A DNA stretch of 64,000 nt from an uncultured Akkermansia sp. (lineage in GTDB: Bacteria > Verrucomicrobiota > Verrucomicrobiia > Verrucomicrobiales > Akkermansiaceae): NCBI GenBank assembly GCA_905200945.1, contig CAJKMG010000001.1, positions 1 to 64,000 of the forward strand, read 5' to 3'. The notes under the pieces are model-generated. The model ran no database searches and had not been told where the DNA came from. It saw only the letters and a list, made by a program, of their open reading frames with translations. This document shows, piece by piece, positions 1 through 8,356 of this stretch; the first letter of the stretch is position 1, and the number at the start of each line of letters is the position of its first letter. Made by a program: the position numbers and the translations under genes.

Positions 1-128
1 CGAGAAATCTACCATCCCACACCTTTTTGTCAATTTTTTTCCGAAAGTTTTTGCGAGAGAATATTTTAAAATCAAAAAAAATATCTGATTATCAATATAT
101 TATATTTTTATTTTTTTCTAACAAAAAA

Positions 129-152
129 GCCTCTCTCATCATGAAAGAGGCC
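129..152 (-). terminator. Terminator of the thioredoxin/TPR gene
   Basis: An inverted repeat (GCCTCTCTCA / TGAAAGAGGC, one G-U-type mismatch, short loop) lies about 30 nt past the stop of the leftward gene. The run of A on its left reads as a U tract on the minus strand. This is the layout of an intrinsic terminator. Confidence 0.6.
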
Positions 153-181
153 TAAACGCTTCAGAAATCCTAAGTTTCTCT

Positions 182-2356
182 CTATTTTTTCTTCATGGCT
201 GCGTATTGATGGACCAAAGGAAGTTCCCGGAGGGCGTTTACAGCATCCTTCCTTGCCTGGGCGTAATCTTTTTTCTCCATTGCCATATTCATCATCACCT
301 CATAGCAGGCGGCATTGTATCCGCCGTCATCCCTCGTATTAGAATCCCTCATGATCTGAAGAGCGCGGCGAGCCGCCTTATAACTGTATTTTCGCATTTC
401 CTCCGAACTATTAAGAATCTTCAGGATATAGGAAGCAAGCGAATCTTCCCGGGGAAAACGCTCCAAGACGCGCTCAAAGCCCTCAACCATTTTCCGGTAA
501 TTTTTCTCCTCCCAAGCCTTTCCCGCCTGAACCTCCGCTACTGTAGACGCAAACCATCCATCATCGGAAAACTGTTCGGCATTTTCCTCAATCAACTTTT
601 GGTATTCATCAAATTTCTTTTCCCGCCTCAATTCAAAGGATTTTTTTATGACAGCATACATGGTTTGCTGACGGGCTTTCCGTTTTGCATCCTCGTCCGC
701 AAACCTGTTCTTGTCAAAAGAGTCCAATCTGGCAGTTTCCGCCACCCATTCGGGCATCCTTTTAATTTCTCCGGCCCACAGCAATGTTCCGTCACGAACG
801 ACAGCAGCGGCGGGAAATGAGTCAAGTTTGAGCAAATCACAAAATTCAATGACCGAACGATCCGATGGAATACCGACAGGATAAGGAGTCCAACCTTCCG
901 GCCCGGACAAATAGTCCTGCATCTGTTTCTCCTCCGACGGATTGATACCCAATACCACGGCTTTTACTCCCGGATGGTCCAAAAGTCCGTGTTTTTTGAG
1001 AACGACATCAAGCGTTCTTCCTGGAGCTGTTTCTCCAAACATATGACTGTGACCTCTCCAGAAGCTGATGAATACGGTTTTGCCGACAGGAAGTCCTGTC
1101 AGACCGGGATGATTGAACCATTTTAACTTACTGAAAAGGGGAGTGTACTGTTTGTCTTCCTGAACCACGCCCATTTCCTGCATTTTCCTCGGAGGTTCCG
1201 GTTTTATTTCAGCAACCGCCTGATCTACAATATTCTGAAATGATTCCTCATTGCCTGAAAGCTGCTGCAACTTTGTCCAAGCTTTGCTGATAGACGTTAA
1301 GGACAGCGCCTTTTCCATATCCTGCAACGCTTCTTTCTCGTTTCCCTGCCGTTCCCTAAGTTCCGCCATCAGTTTCCATGGCAAAGAAGCTTCCTTGTTA
1401 TTCTTCCTGAAGATTTCAATACAACGGTTCAGGCATCTTTCCACCAGGGCAGCATCCATTTTCCCGGCAGGCACGGATTTACCATTGAGAAGCGTTCCCG
1501 CCACATTAATCTGTACACGGTAATTTTCCGGATACTCTTTGCACAGGTCATCCAACACGGCCTGTGCTTCCTGGAATTTTTCCAATTCCGCCAAGACGCT
1601 GAATGGAAGCATTTTCAGTTGAATGATCTGGTCCTGCTGGAACTGTCCCGAATCCTGAATTTGCCTTAAAAAGGCTTGAGCCTCTTCCCTTCCCCCCTTC
1701 CGGACAAGTTCTCCCGTTCTCTCAGAAACCTGGCGGTAGAGTTTCCATGCACGGGCGTTTGCTCTGGGATTATCCTCCGGAAGAGATGCAGCAGAAAAAT
1801 CAGGCTTCAACATAGCCCGCATCATTTCTTCAGAAAGTCTTCCGGGATGTCCTCTCCAAATAAGCCTGCCGTTTTTAACGGCAAAAGCATGGGGGATGCC
1901 GTTAACCCCCATTGGAGACAGCCATTTCTCCCTGGTCTTTTTCCCATCCACATCCACAGCCATGGCATAAGTCAGGGGCGATGGACGGTTTTTTAAAAAT
2001 TCTTTCAGAGATTCCGGAGACTTCCTGTCCATGACGTTAACTCCGATAACCTGCATATGAGGATTATTTTTAAATGCCTGATGCAATTGTTCCATATGGG
2101 GCATAGCAGCCAAGCACGGGCCACACCAGGTAGCCCAAAATTCAAAGATGTACACTTTGTCCTTTTCCCATTCCTTTACCGGAGTTCCCTGTATCCATAC
2201 ATCCGGCAAACCATCCAGAGCAAGTAATGGGAGGGCATCCTCCGAAGCAACCGTTTTGTTCCCCTTTTTTTCAGAAGAAGCTGCCAGCAATGGCATTCCG
2301 GCAGCCGCCGCAAAAATTACGGAACACCCTAAAACCAATGGAGAGAAATTTAACAT
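182..2356 (-). CDS. Secreted TlpA-like thioredoxin/TPR protein
   Basis: 724 aa with an N-terminal signal sequence (about residues 1-26), so probably exported. Residues about 50-190 form a TlpA/ResA-type thioredoxin fold with the redox pair WCGPC at 77-81. A helical TPR-like stretch follows (about 200-390). Residues about 410-545 look like a second thioredoxin fold (KTVFISFW... and a cis-proline-like SFPAAAVV), but the CxxC position reads RGHSHM, so it cannot be redox active. A helical C-terminal region ends the protein. Likely role: envelope thiol-disulfide chemistry or a scaffold; the substrate is unknown. It stands alone, with its own promoter and terminator. Family call is firm, role is inference. 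Confidence 0.8.
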   Translation of the reverse strand: MLNFSPLVLGCSVIFAAAAGMPLLAASSEKKGNKTVASEDALPLLALDGLPDVWIQGTPVKEWEKDKVYIFEFWATWCGPCLAAMPHMEQLHQAFKNNPHMQVIGVNVMDRKSPESLKEFLKNRPSPLTYAMAVDVDGKKTREKWLSPMGVNGIPHAFAVKNGRLIWRGHPGRLSEEMMRAMLKPDFSAASLPEDNPRANARAWKLYRQVSERTGELVRKGGREEAQAFLRQIQDSGQFQQDQIIQLKMLPFSVLAELEKFQEAQAVLDDLCKEYPENYRVQINVAGTLLNGKSVPAGKMDAALVERCLNRCIEIFRKNNKEASLPWKLMAELRERQGNEKEALQDMEKALSLTSISKAWTKLQQLSGNEESFQNIVDQAVAEIKPEPPRKMQEMGVVQEDKQYTPLFSKLKWFNHPGLTGLPVGKTVFISFWRGHSHMFGETAPGRTLDVVLKKHGLLDHPGVKAVVLGINPSEEKQMQDYLSGPEGWTPYPVGIPSDRSVIEFCDLLKLDSFPAAAVVRDGTLLWAGEIKRMPEWVAETARLDSFDKNRFADEDAKRKARQQTMYAVIKKSFELRREKKFDEYQKLIEENAEQFSDDGWFASTVAEVQAGKAWEEKNYRKMVEGFERVLERFPREDSLASYILKILNSSEEMRKYSYKAARRALQIMRDSNTRDDGGYNAACYEVMMNMAMEKKDYAQARKDAVNALRELPLVHQYAAMKKK

Positions 2357-2362
2357 GGTAAC

Positions 2363-2390
2363 ACGGTACTACCGTAACCTTCCGCGTCAA
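2363..2390 (-). promoter_or_regulatory. Promoter of the thioredoxin/TPR gene, apparently leaderless
   Basis: On the minus strand TTGACG, 16 nt, TACCGT, then only 6 nt before the ATG at 2356. The -10 overlaps a palindrome ACGGT-ACT-ACCGT (2363-2375), and the word GTTACCGTA recurs near 2423, so a repressor site is possible. No Shine-Dalgarno sequence is present. Confidence 0.5.
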
Positions 2391-2610
2391 GCCAATAGAA
2401 AAAAGAAAGGAAAGATAGAAAAGCTGTTACCGTATTCCTTCCACCAGAACAAAAGTCAAAATGCTCCTCCCCCCTAAAAAAGAGATTAATCATGAAATTT
2501 TTCACGTGGAAGAAGAAAACAAACATGTCCAGCATCCACATTTTTTGAGTTTCATTGGATTTAGGAAAAATGATTTACCTTTTTGGATATACAAAGACAA
2601 TATTATTTTC

Positions 2611-2616
2611 TAAAAT
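2611..2616 (+). promoter_or_regulatory. -10-like TAAAAT before the first HTH gene
   Basis: TAAAAT lies 7 nt before the ATG at 2624, in a very AT-rich stretch (2530-2620). No convincing -35 is visible at 16-19 nt. The spacing matches the leaderless pattern of other genes here and favours the 2624 start. The remainder of 2391-2610 holds no gene I can support. Confidence 0.3.
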
Positions 2617-2623
2617 AGAAAAT

Positions 2624-3016
2624 ATGCCAGAAATGGCTTGCCAGATTTTTCTGAATGCGAAAAATGCGCGCATGGATGAAATGAAGTCCAGTATCAGAAA
2701 GTTTCTCGCTCTTACGAAAATGACCCGGGACGAATTTGCCGACCTCTGCGGCGTCAGCAAAAGCCAGGTCGATAAATGGCTTTCCACTGTTCCAATTCCC
2801 CGTGCCAGACAACGCCTTATCATCAGAATCATGAAAGAAGAGTACGCCAAACAGGCACTCCTGGCTCAAACAAAAAATCCGAACAGCATCCATGTTCCCG
2901 TCACTCCCCAAAAGTATGAAAAATTCAGGAATGAAGCTGAACGCCATGGCCTGACCGTTCCGGAATGGGCGAGTGAAGCACTGGATGCTCTTTCCAGCAT
3001 CAAAAGCAGAAGCTGA
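2624..3016 (+). CDS. Small DNA-binding protein, HTH plus RHH-like tail
   Basis: About 130 aa from the ATG at 2624. A TTG at 2555 or ATGs at 2672/2681 are alternatives. Residues about 20-70 form a helix-turn-helix module (RDEFADLCGVSKSQVDKWL). The tail (about 84-127) has a short strand IHVPVTP and then two helices, the pattern of a ribbon-helix-helix (CopG/Arc-like) fold. Its module resembles both modules of the next gene 100 bp downstream on the same strand. Probably a transcriptional regulator; the target is unknown. No toxin or phage genes are adjacent. Confidence 0.6.
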   Translation: MPEMACQIFLNAKNARMDEMKSSIRKFLALTKMTRDEFADLCGVSKSQVDKWLSTVPIPRARQRLIIRIMKEEYAKQALLAQTKNPNSIHVPVTPQKYEKFRNEAERHGLTVPEWASEALDALSSIKSRS

Positions 3017-3117
3017 AAAGAGGCTCCAATATTCCGGATCGATTCCAGAGAAAGAGAAAATAGTGTCGTTACCGCCTCCTCCCTATCTTTTCTTTCATTA
3101 CAAATCTGCACAAATTC

Positions 3118-3744
3118 ATGTCTGACGATGATATACGCATTCTGGTGAAGGAATGGTTGCAAAGTCAAAACCGCAAGTCCTATCAATTGGCGGAAGAGAT
3201 AGGCCTCCGGCCGCAAACTTTTTACGCACAAATGAGCGTTCGTAAAATATCGGCCAATACAAAAAAAGCGCTTTCCCGCATCATTCCAGGCCTGATTTCC
3301 GATTCAGAGAGTAATCCTCTTTCCAATACGGAAGGATGTGACCCGAAAAAAATCAGAATCAAAGAATGGCTCCGCGCTCACGGCAAAACACGCCAATGGC
3401 TTGCGGAACAATGCCGCGTTTCCGTCCGTACCGTACACACCTGGTTTACCGCACGCGGCAACATTCCTGTTACCCAATATCTTTTTATCGATAAGCTGAT
3501 GAGCGAAGGCGAATCGTTGAAAACTCAGCTTCCCAATACCATTCCCGTGAATTTTCCGGCAACGGAAATGGAAATTGTTCACAAGTTCCAGAAACTGCAT
3601 CCGGACATAGATCTTCCCATGTACGGCATGCATAAAATCCTGGAGTTATGCGTTAATGTACTCACTCAGGATGAATATTCAAAGACGTCTCCATACTCAC
3701 GTACCACCAGTACCGGAAATATTCCCCACCGCCGGATGAAATAA
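3118..3744 (+). CDS. DNA-binding protein, two HTH modules plus RHH-like tail
   Basis: 208 aa. Residues about 5-55 (KEWLQSQNRKSYQLAEEIGL) and about 80-130 (KEWLRAHGKTRQWLAEQCRV) are two copies of a HTH module that also occurs once in the preceding gene. A tail at about 140-185 starts with NTIPVNFPATE and resembles the strand-helix-helix tail of that neighbour. It therefore looks like an internally duplicated paralogue. Likely a dimeric regulator or nucoid-type protein binding an extended site. The last 25 residues are basic and probably disordered. The function is not known. Confidence 0.6.
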   Translation: MSDDDIRILVKEWLQSQNRKSYQLAEEIGLRPQTFYAQMSVRKISANTKKALSRIIPGLISDSESNPLSNTEGCDPKKIRIKEWLRAHGKTRQWLAEQCRVSVRTVHTWFTARGNIPVTQYLFIDKLMSEGESLKTQLPNTIPVNFPATEMEIVHKFQKLHPDIDLPMYGMHKILELCVNVLTQDEYSKTSPYSRTTSTGNIPHRRMK

Positions 3745-3909
3745 AAAATATTCAAAAAGTCAAATTTTCTTTTCCACGGGCCCATTCATGGAAATGTGCT
3801 TTGCATGGTCATGTCTGTAACTTTTCAAAAGCACTGCAGCCTCTCCGCTAATTCTACTTCCCATTTTTTAAGATAGCTGGCTTTTGGTGAAAAAACTTCT
3901 GGCTCATGA

Positions 3910-3943
3910 AAAACCCCGTTATTCTTAAAAAGAATACGGGGTT
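3910..3943 (-). terminator. Terminator of tRNA-Arg
   Basis: A strong hairpin of about 14 bp (AAACCCCGTTATTCTT with AGAATACGGGGTTT) lies just past the 3' end of the leftward tRNA gene, with an A-rich left flank that reads as U on the minus strand. The surrounding 3745-3951 region holds nothing else I can support. Confidence 0.65.
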
Positions 3944-3951
3944 TGAAAAAA

Positions 3952-4028
<77 letters not shown>

Positions 4029-4043
4029 ATGATGCGGCAAAAG

Positions 4044-4071
4044 AGTAACAGAGTTCATCTAGACTTGGCAA
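4044..4071 (-). promoter_or_regulatory. Possible promoter of tRNA-Arg
   Basis: On the minus strand TTGCCA, 16 nt, GTTACT, with the -10 about 15 nt before the tRNA 5' end. The -35 is good, the -10 weak (3 of 6). Confidence 0.35.
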
Positions 4072-4095
4072 GTCCGGATCTTTGAAAAGCGTGCT

Positions 4096-4593
4096 TTAAG
4101 CGCCGGAGCAGCGGTCATGCGTAAAAGATATGTCCTCCAGGGCTGCTCCAAACTTCCGCACCAAAGGCTCCTGGCGGGAAAACATGCGCTCCCGTTCCTC
4201 CGGTTCCGTATCTATATACCCGTGCAGATGCAGAAGGCCATGCACCATGTACCGGAAAAGTTCTCTGAAAACAGGTTCTCCGAATTCCGAGGCCTGCCGG
4301 ACAGCAGTGTCAAAACTGACGATAATCTCTCCTATCCCGTCTCCATGCGGAAAAGTAATGACATCCGTCGCCGTCGGGTCATTCAAAAAACGGGCATGCA
4401 CATCCCGGATGACGTCATCGGAAACCACGCTGATTTCTACTTCATCCAATCCGGAAAGTACAGGGACAGGACCTTCAGGCAACGCCAGCACGGATGGAAG
4501 ACAACTCTCCAAGGCACAAATCAGGGCATCCGTAACGGGAGGACTAAGCCATCCCTCCTCCAGATGATTGTAAAGTTCAAGGTTCGGTTTCAT
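4096..4593 (-). CDS. ybeY: Endoribonuclease YbeY
   Basis: 165 aa from the ATG at 4593, chosen because GGAGG lies 4-8 nt upstream (inside the end of the preceding gene). YbeY is a metal-dependent RNase for 16S rRNA maturation and ribosome quality control. The metal-site region reads HGLLHLHGYID. The family motif is HGxLHLxGYDH, so the first two histidines are kept but the third ligand position holds Asp, and the residue before it is Ile. The FPHGDGIGEIIVS strand region fits the family. It overlaps the upstream HD hydrolase gene by 17 nt, so the two are translationally coupled. Family call firm; activity with the altered ligand uncertain. Confidence 0.9.
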   Translation of the reverse strand: MKPNLELYNHLEEGWLSPPVTDALICALESCLPSVLALPEGPVPVLSGLDEVEISVVSDDVIRDVHARFLNDPTATDVITFPHGDGIGEIIVSFDTAVRQASEFGEPVFRELFRYMVHGLLHLHGYIDTEPEERERMFSRQEPLVRKFGAALEDISFTHDRCSGA

Positions 4594-6337
4594 TTTCCTC
4601 CGTATCCGCACCGTTCTTCATCTCCGCTTCTGTGGATCTTCCCTCTTGAAGGGTTCCGGAATCGGGCAGGTCCATGATTTCCGGAGCGTCTTTGCCCTCA
4701 CCTTCCTTTTTTACCAATTTTTCCTCTTTTTCCCTGATAGACACATCAGGAAGAACATTTTTTCCAATTTTTGCTTCCGGGTTGTGGGAAGGATAGGCAA
4801 TGCGGTTGTGATGAATGCTTTTCAGCGTCTTAATGAAACTGTTGCGGATCTTCTTGAGATCTCCGAAGGTAAGGCCGCAATCGTCCAAATGGCCGTCCAC
4901 CACCCTTTGCTTCAGGAGTTCATCAACCCTTTTCTGCATTTCCTCACAGGAAATTTTACCCATGGAGCGCGTGGCGCTTTCCACAATGTCCGCCAGGCTG
5001 ACGATTCCCGTTTCCTTGCTCTGCGGGTTGGGCCCCTTATAACGAAAATTGGATTCCACCACTTCCGGTACGTCATCCGGAGAAGCCAGGCCGCTTTCCA
5101 CGCGGCTCAGGATTTCGTCCCGGTATTGAAGGGCTTTCCGGTAAAAAAAGTAGGCCAGAGATGTACCGTGATGCTGTTCAATAACATCCACCAATGGACG
5201 CGGAAGGTTATTCTCCCTGGCCAATGCCACCCCGTCCTGAACGTGGTCGATGATGATACGGGCGCTCATACTAGGCGTCAGTTCATCATGGGGATTAGGC
5301 CCGTCCATGATATTTTCAATAAAATAAAGGGGGTTTTGCATTTTGCCGATGTCATGGTAATAAGCCTCCACCCGGCATTCAATGGGATTGGCCCCAATGG
5401 CTTCCGCCGCAGCTTCCGCCAGCTGGGCAACCATCAGGCAATGGTGAAAAGTCCCCGGAGCCTCCATTTGCAGCCTTTTCATGAGAGGGCGGTTCATATC
5501 CGCCATTTCCAGCCAGGAAATAGGCGTAATGATTTTAAAAGCTCCTTCTATGATAGGCAGGACGCCGCTGATCAACACACTGGTCAGCATGCTTACGCCA
5601 AAAGCTACGGCCAAGCAAACCAGAACTCCAGTAAGGTTGTAGTCCCATGCCTGGAGATTGATGACCCCCATGATGCAACACAGTACCATGACGAGCAGCC
5701 CCACAAAAAATCCCGCTCTCAGCAACTGGGCACGATTCCGCAGGTTATGGGTAAGCAACACGGTAAGCATTCCGGAGAGAGAGCTCAGAATCCAAAATTG
5801 AACCTGCTTTTCCGGGGCATATTGCTCCGGTAAAATGAAAAATCCTCCAAGCATGCAGATGGAAATGGTGGCAAACATGCCCAGAAGGGGTCCCAGCAGC
5901 ACCGTGGCAATCAACGGAGCCATCATATAGGGAAGGTACAAAAGTTCATTGCCTATGTCGGAAGAAATGTCAGCCGTTATATGCCGGATGAGGCCAAAAA
6001 ACAGGAGCTGAACCAGGACCGCCCCCCACGTCACAACAAAAGTTTTATTTTTTTTGCGCAGGGAACCGGCGCATAACCAGTACATAGGCATCAGCGCCAG
6101 CGTCACGGAAAAAAGCAGAAAAGCTTCCGACACATGATGCCATATGGATTTTCCCCAATGGGGACTGTAACTGCCCATCCATTGGAGCACGATAAAAACC
6201 AGCACGCACAACCCGACAGACACTGCCAAGCTGGAGTCCAGACGATCACCGGCAGAACGGGACACGGAAGCCGCCCCTTCCGGGGGAGCACCTTCTTTTG
6301 CCGCTGTAACGGCATGCTTTTTCAGAAAATGAAACAT
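4577..6337 (-). CDS. 7TM-HD phosphohydrolase, PgpH-like
   Basis: 586 aa. About seven membrane segments fill residues 35-265, followed by a cytosolic HD domain: H299, HD at 328-329 (YYHDIGKM), HHGT at 389. PgpH-type enzymes hydrolyse cyclic di-AMP to pApA. The family normally has a large N-terminal extracellular domain before the membrane part, which is absent here. The C-terminal tail (about 530-586) is acidic and low complexity. It sits directly downstream of plsX (5 nt gap) and overlaps ybeY; the pgpH-ybeY neighbourhood is conserved in many bacteria. Enzyme class is well supported, the exact nucleotide is inferred. Confidence 0.85.
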   Translation of the reverse strand: MFHFLKKHAVTAAKEGAPPEGAASVSRSAGDRLDSSLAVSVGLCVLVFIVLQWMGSYSPHWGKSIWHHVSEAFLLFSVTLALMPMYWLCAGSLRKKNKTFVVTWGAVLVQLLFFGLIRHITADISSDIGNELLYLPYMMAPLIATVLLGPLLGMFATISICMLGGFFILPEQYAPEKQVQFWILSSLSGMLTVLLTHNLRNRAQLLRAGFFVGLLVMVLCCIMGVINLQAWDYNLTGVLVCLAVAFGVSMLTSVLISGVLPIIEGAFKIITPISWLEMADMNRPLMKRLQMEAPGTFHHCLMVAQLAEAAAEAIGANPIECRVEAYYHDIGKMQNPLYFIENIMDGPNPHDELTPSMSARIIIDHVQDGVALARENNLPRPLVDVIEQHHGTSLAYFFYRKALQYRDEILSRVESGLASPDDVPEVVESNFRYKGPNPQSKETGIVSLADIVESATRSMGKISCEEMQKRVDELLKQRVVDGHLDDCGLTFGDLKKIRNSFIKTLKSIHHNRIAYPSHNPEAKIGKNVLPDVSIREKEEKLVKKEGEGKDAPEIMDLPDSGTLQEGRSTEAEMKNGADTEENETEP

Positions 6338-6342
6338 GATGG

Positions 6343-7392
6343 TTATTTAGAGTACACTTCGGCAACGTCCGGAATAGTGCCCAGCCGGGCCATCTCCTCT
6401 TCTATGAGGGGGTTGACGCCCTGCTGCACCATTTCCATGGAAACTCTCAGGGCATTGCGGATGGCTACGGATGTAGAACTGCCATGCGCAATGATAGTCA
6501 CGCCCCTAACGCCTAAAAGAGGGCTTCCCCCTACGGAGTCCGCAGAGAGGCGCGCTTTCATGGCGCGGAATGCTCCGGAAGCGCAAGCGGCTCCAACCAT
6601 GCGGAACGGATTTGCCTTAAGTTCCTCTTTCAGCCATTTGCTGAAAGCCTTGGCAGTAGCCTCGCATGTTTTCAGCAGAACATTTCCGGTAAAACCGTCT
6701 GTCAAAGCCACATCTATTTCATGTTCAAAAAGATCATGGCCTTCCACATTTCCTACAAATTTAAAAGGGAGCGCACCGCGCTCCTCCAAATGCTTCAACA
6801 GACAAAAAGTTCCCTTGGTAAAATCTGTTCCCTTTTCATCTTCAGAGCCATTGCTCATAACTCCCACTTTAGGCATCTGTTTGCCGTAAACGGAATGCGC
6901 CAGAATACTGGCCATAACGGCATACCCTACCAGATGCCGGGGCTTGGCATCCGGGTTGGCACCGGTATCAGTCACATTGCAAACTCCAAATTCATTCGGA
7001 AGCTGGGTCACAATGCCCGCACGTTCCACGCCATCAAGCAATCTCAGTTTGATGGTGGCAGCCGCTACAGCCGCACCCGTGTTGCCCGCGCTGACCACGG
7101 CATCAGCATCTCCGGACTTGACCAGATCCACGGAAATGGACATGGATGAATTCTTTTTCTTTCTCACCGCCAGCAATCCGGATTCGTTCATTTCCACAAC
7201 TTCCGCAGCAGGAACAATTTCCACGCGCGGGCCGGAAAGCCCCCAGCGGTCACAAGAGTTGCGCACCGTTTCTTCCCTTCCCACAAGATAGATTTTTTCA
7301 ATGAGAGAAAAATCCTGCAGGGCCCGCTTTGCCCCGTCCACGTTAATATCAGGCGCATTGTCGCCGCCCATCACATCCAGTGCAATCTTCAT
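6343..7392 (-). CDS. plsX: Phosphate acyltransferase PlsX
   Basis: 349 aa, usual family length. It converts acyl-ACP to acyl-phosphate, feeding PlsY for phosphatidic acid synthesis. The N terminus MKIALDVMGGDNAPD and the motifs VSAGNTGA and SNGSEDEKG are PlsX signatures. It follows rpmF and yceD, the conserved yceD-rpmF-plsX order that couples phospholipid synthesis to ribosome production. The 147 nt between rpmF and plsX is long for this operon and carries a hairpin at 7447-7474. Confidence 0.95.
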   Translation of the reverse strand: MKIALDVMGGDNAPDINVDGAKRALQDFSLIEKIYLVGREETVRNSCDRWGLSGPRVEIVPAAEVVEMNESGLLAVRKKKNSSMSISVDLVKSGDADAVVSAGNTGAAVAAATIKLRLLDGVERAGIVTQLPNEFGVCNVTDTGANPDAKPRHLVGYAVMASILAHSVYGKQMPKVGVMSNGSEDEKGTDFTKGTFCLLKHLEERGALPFKFVGNVEGHDLFEHEIDVALTDGFTGNVLLKTCEATAKAFSKWLKEELKANPFRMVGAACASGAFRAMKARLSADSVGGSPLLGVRGVTIIAHGSSTSVAIRNALRVSMEMVQQGVNPLIEEEMARLGTIPDVAEVYSK

Positions 7393-7446
7393 ATTATTTG
7401 TTGAAGAAATGTGTTAGCAGAAAAAACAGTCCGCTTCAAGCAAGTT

Positions 7447-7474
7447 CAGCCGCTTTGCGAAGCAAAAGCGGCTG
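7447..7474 (-). promoter_or_regulatory. Hairpin between rpmF and plsX
   Basis: A 12-bp stem with one bulged base (CAGCCGCTTTGC / GCAAAAGCGGCTG, 3-nt loop). No U tract follows on the minus strand, so a processing or attenuation element is more likely than a full terminator. Its function is inferred only from position. Confidence 0.4.
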
Positions 7475-7539
7475 GAAAGTCTGTATAATAGCGCCGCAAC
7501 ACGGCGATATTTTCAAGGTAAATGCGGCGCCTGCGGAAC

Positions 7540-7731
7540 TTATGCTTCCGCTTTCACCACGATTTCCTTGCCGGAACGAGTCTTGTACGTACCGCAATTG
7601 GGGCAGGCGGTATGACCGGGGGTGCTGCTGCCGCAATTCTGGCACTTGCGGAGCTTCGGCGCACGCCATGCCTGCGCGGCAAGGCGGGTACGCTGCTTCA
7701 TCTTGGACGTTCTGCGCTTAGGTGCTGCCAT
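7540..7731 (-). CDS. rpmF: 50S ribosomal protein L32
   Basis: 63 aa. It begins [16 protein letters not shown], the L32 N terminus, and carries a zinc site CQNCG...CPNCG, so this is the zinc-binding (C+) paralogue form. It lies 23 nt after yceD and before plsX, its usual location. A basic N terminus and short length agree with the family. Confidence 0.97.
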   Translation of the reverse strand: MAAPKRRTSKMKQRTRLAAQAWRAPKLRKCQNCGSSTPGHTACPNCGTYKTRSGKEIVVKAEA

Positions 7732-7754
7732 AATTTTAGTTGGTAAAAAGGTGA

Positions 7755-8246
7755 TTAATGATGATCTCCCAATTCATTGAGGGCGTCCCAAACGCCGCTA
7801 TTCCTGATGGGGGCAGAACTGTTTACACCCGTTCCCCCCTTTTTGTCCACTCCAAAATACGGAGTTTGCGCCATACAGTCGTTTTCCATGCCTCCGTCAG
7901 CACACTTCGGGTATGCCGGAAAATCCAGGACTATTTCCTCCCTCAAGGAATCTGAAACATCCACAACATTCTGTGAATCAATCTGGAAAGAAGCAGCAAA
8001 ATCACAAACTTCCACCACGTAGTCAAAGTAGCCCAGACAACGCACGCAGCGAAACTTGAAGGGGGCGGAAATATTGCCTCTTACAAACAATTCGTTTTCA
8101 AACCTCTGCACATGCAGATCAAAGGAGAGAGGCCCAATGGAAGAGACCTCTTCATCATCAATGCCGAAAATTTCAGAATCCAGCTCACCGCTGTATTTTT
8201 TCCCTGCCTCCGGCAAGTTCTCCAGTTCTACCAGCAATCTTTTCAT
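7755..8246 (-). CDS. yceD: YceD/DUF177 family protein
   Basis: 163 aa. The YceD family is always found next to rpmF and is implicated in 23S rRNA accumulation. The sequence shows the typical central strand-rich part ([18 protein letters not shown]) followed by a Cys pair, CVRC, and a C-terminal acidic part ending in [10 protein letters not shown]. First gene of the rpmF-plsX-pgpH-ybeY operon. Its promoter lies so close to the ATG that the mRNA should be leaderless. Confidence 0.85.
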   Translation of the reverse strand: MKRLLVELENLPEAGKKYSGELDSEIFGIDDEEVSSIGPLSFDLHVQRFENELFVRGNISAPFKFRCVRCLGYFDYVVEVCDFAASFQIDSQNVVDVSDSLREEIVLDFPAYPKCADGGMENDCMAQTPYFGVDKKGGTGVNSSAPIRNSGVWDALNELGDHH

Positions 8247-8252
8247 GAATGC

Positions 8253-8281
8253 ATCTTACAGGCATACTTAATTCCTGACAA
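8253..8281 (-). promoter_or_regulatory. Promoter of yceD-rpmF-plsX operon, leaderless
   Basis: Minus strand: TTGTCA, 17 nt, TAAGAT, 6 nt, ATG. Good -35, ideal spacing, fair -10. One of the clearest leaderless layouts in the window; no Shine-Dalgarno sequence is present. Confidence 0.55.
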
Positions 8282-8356
8282 GCAGGCAAGGCGGCACCAT
8301 TCATGGAAAATGACACATCCATTCCTTTTTCAGGCAATATCCGAATTCGCTCCGGC

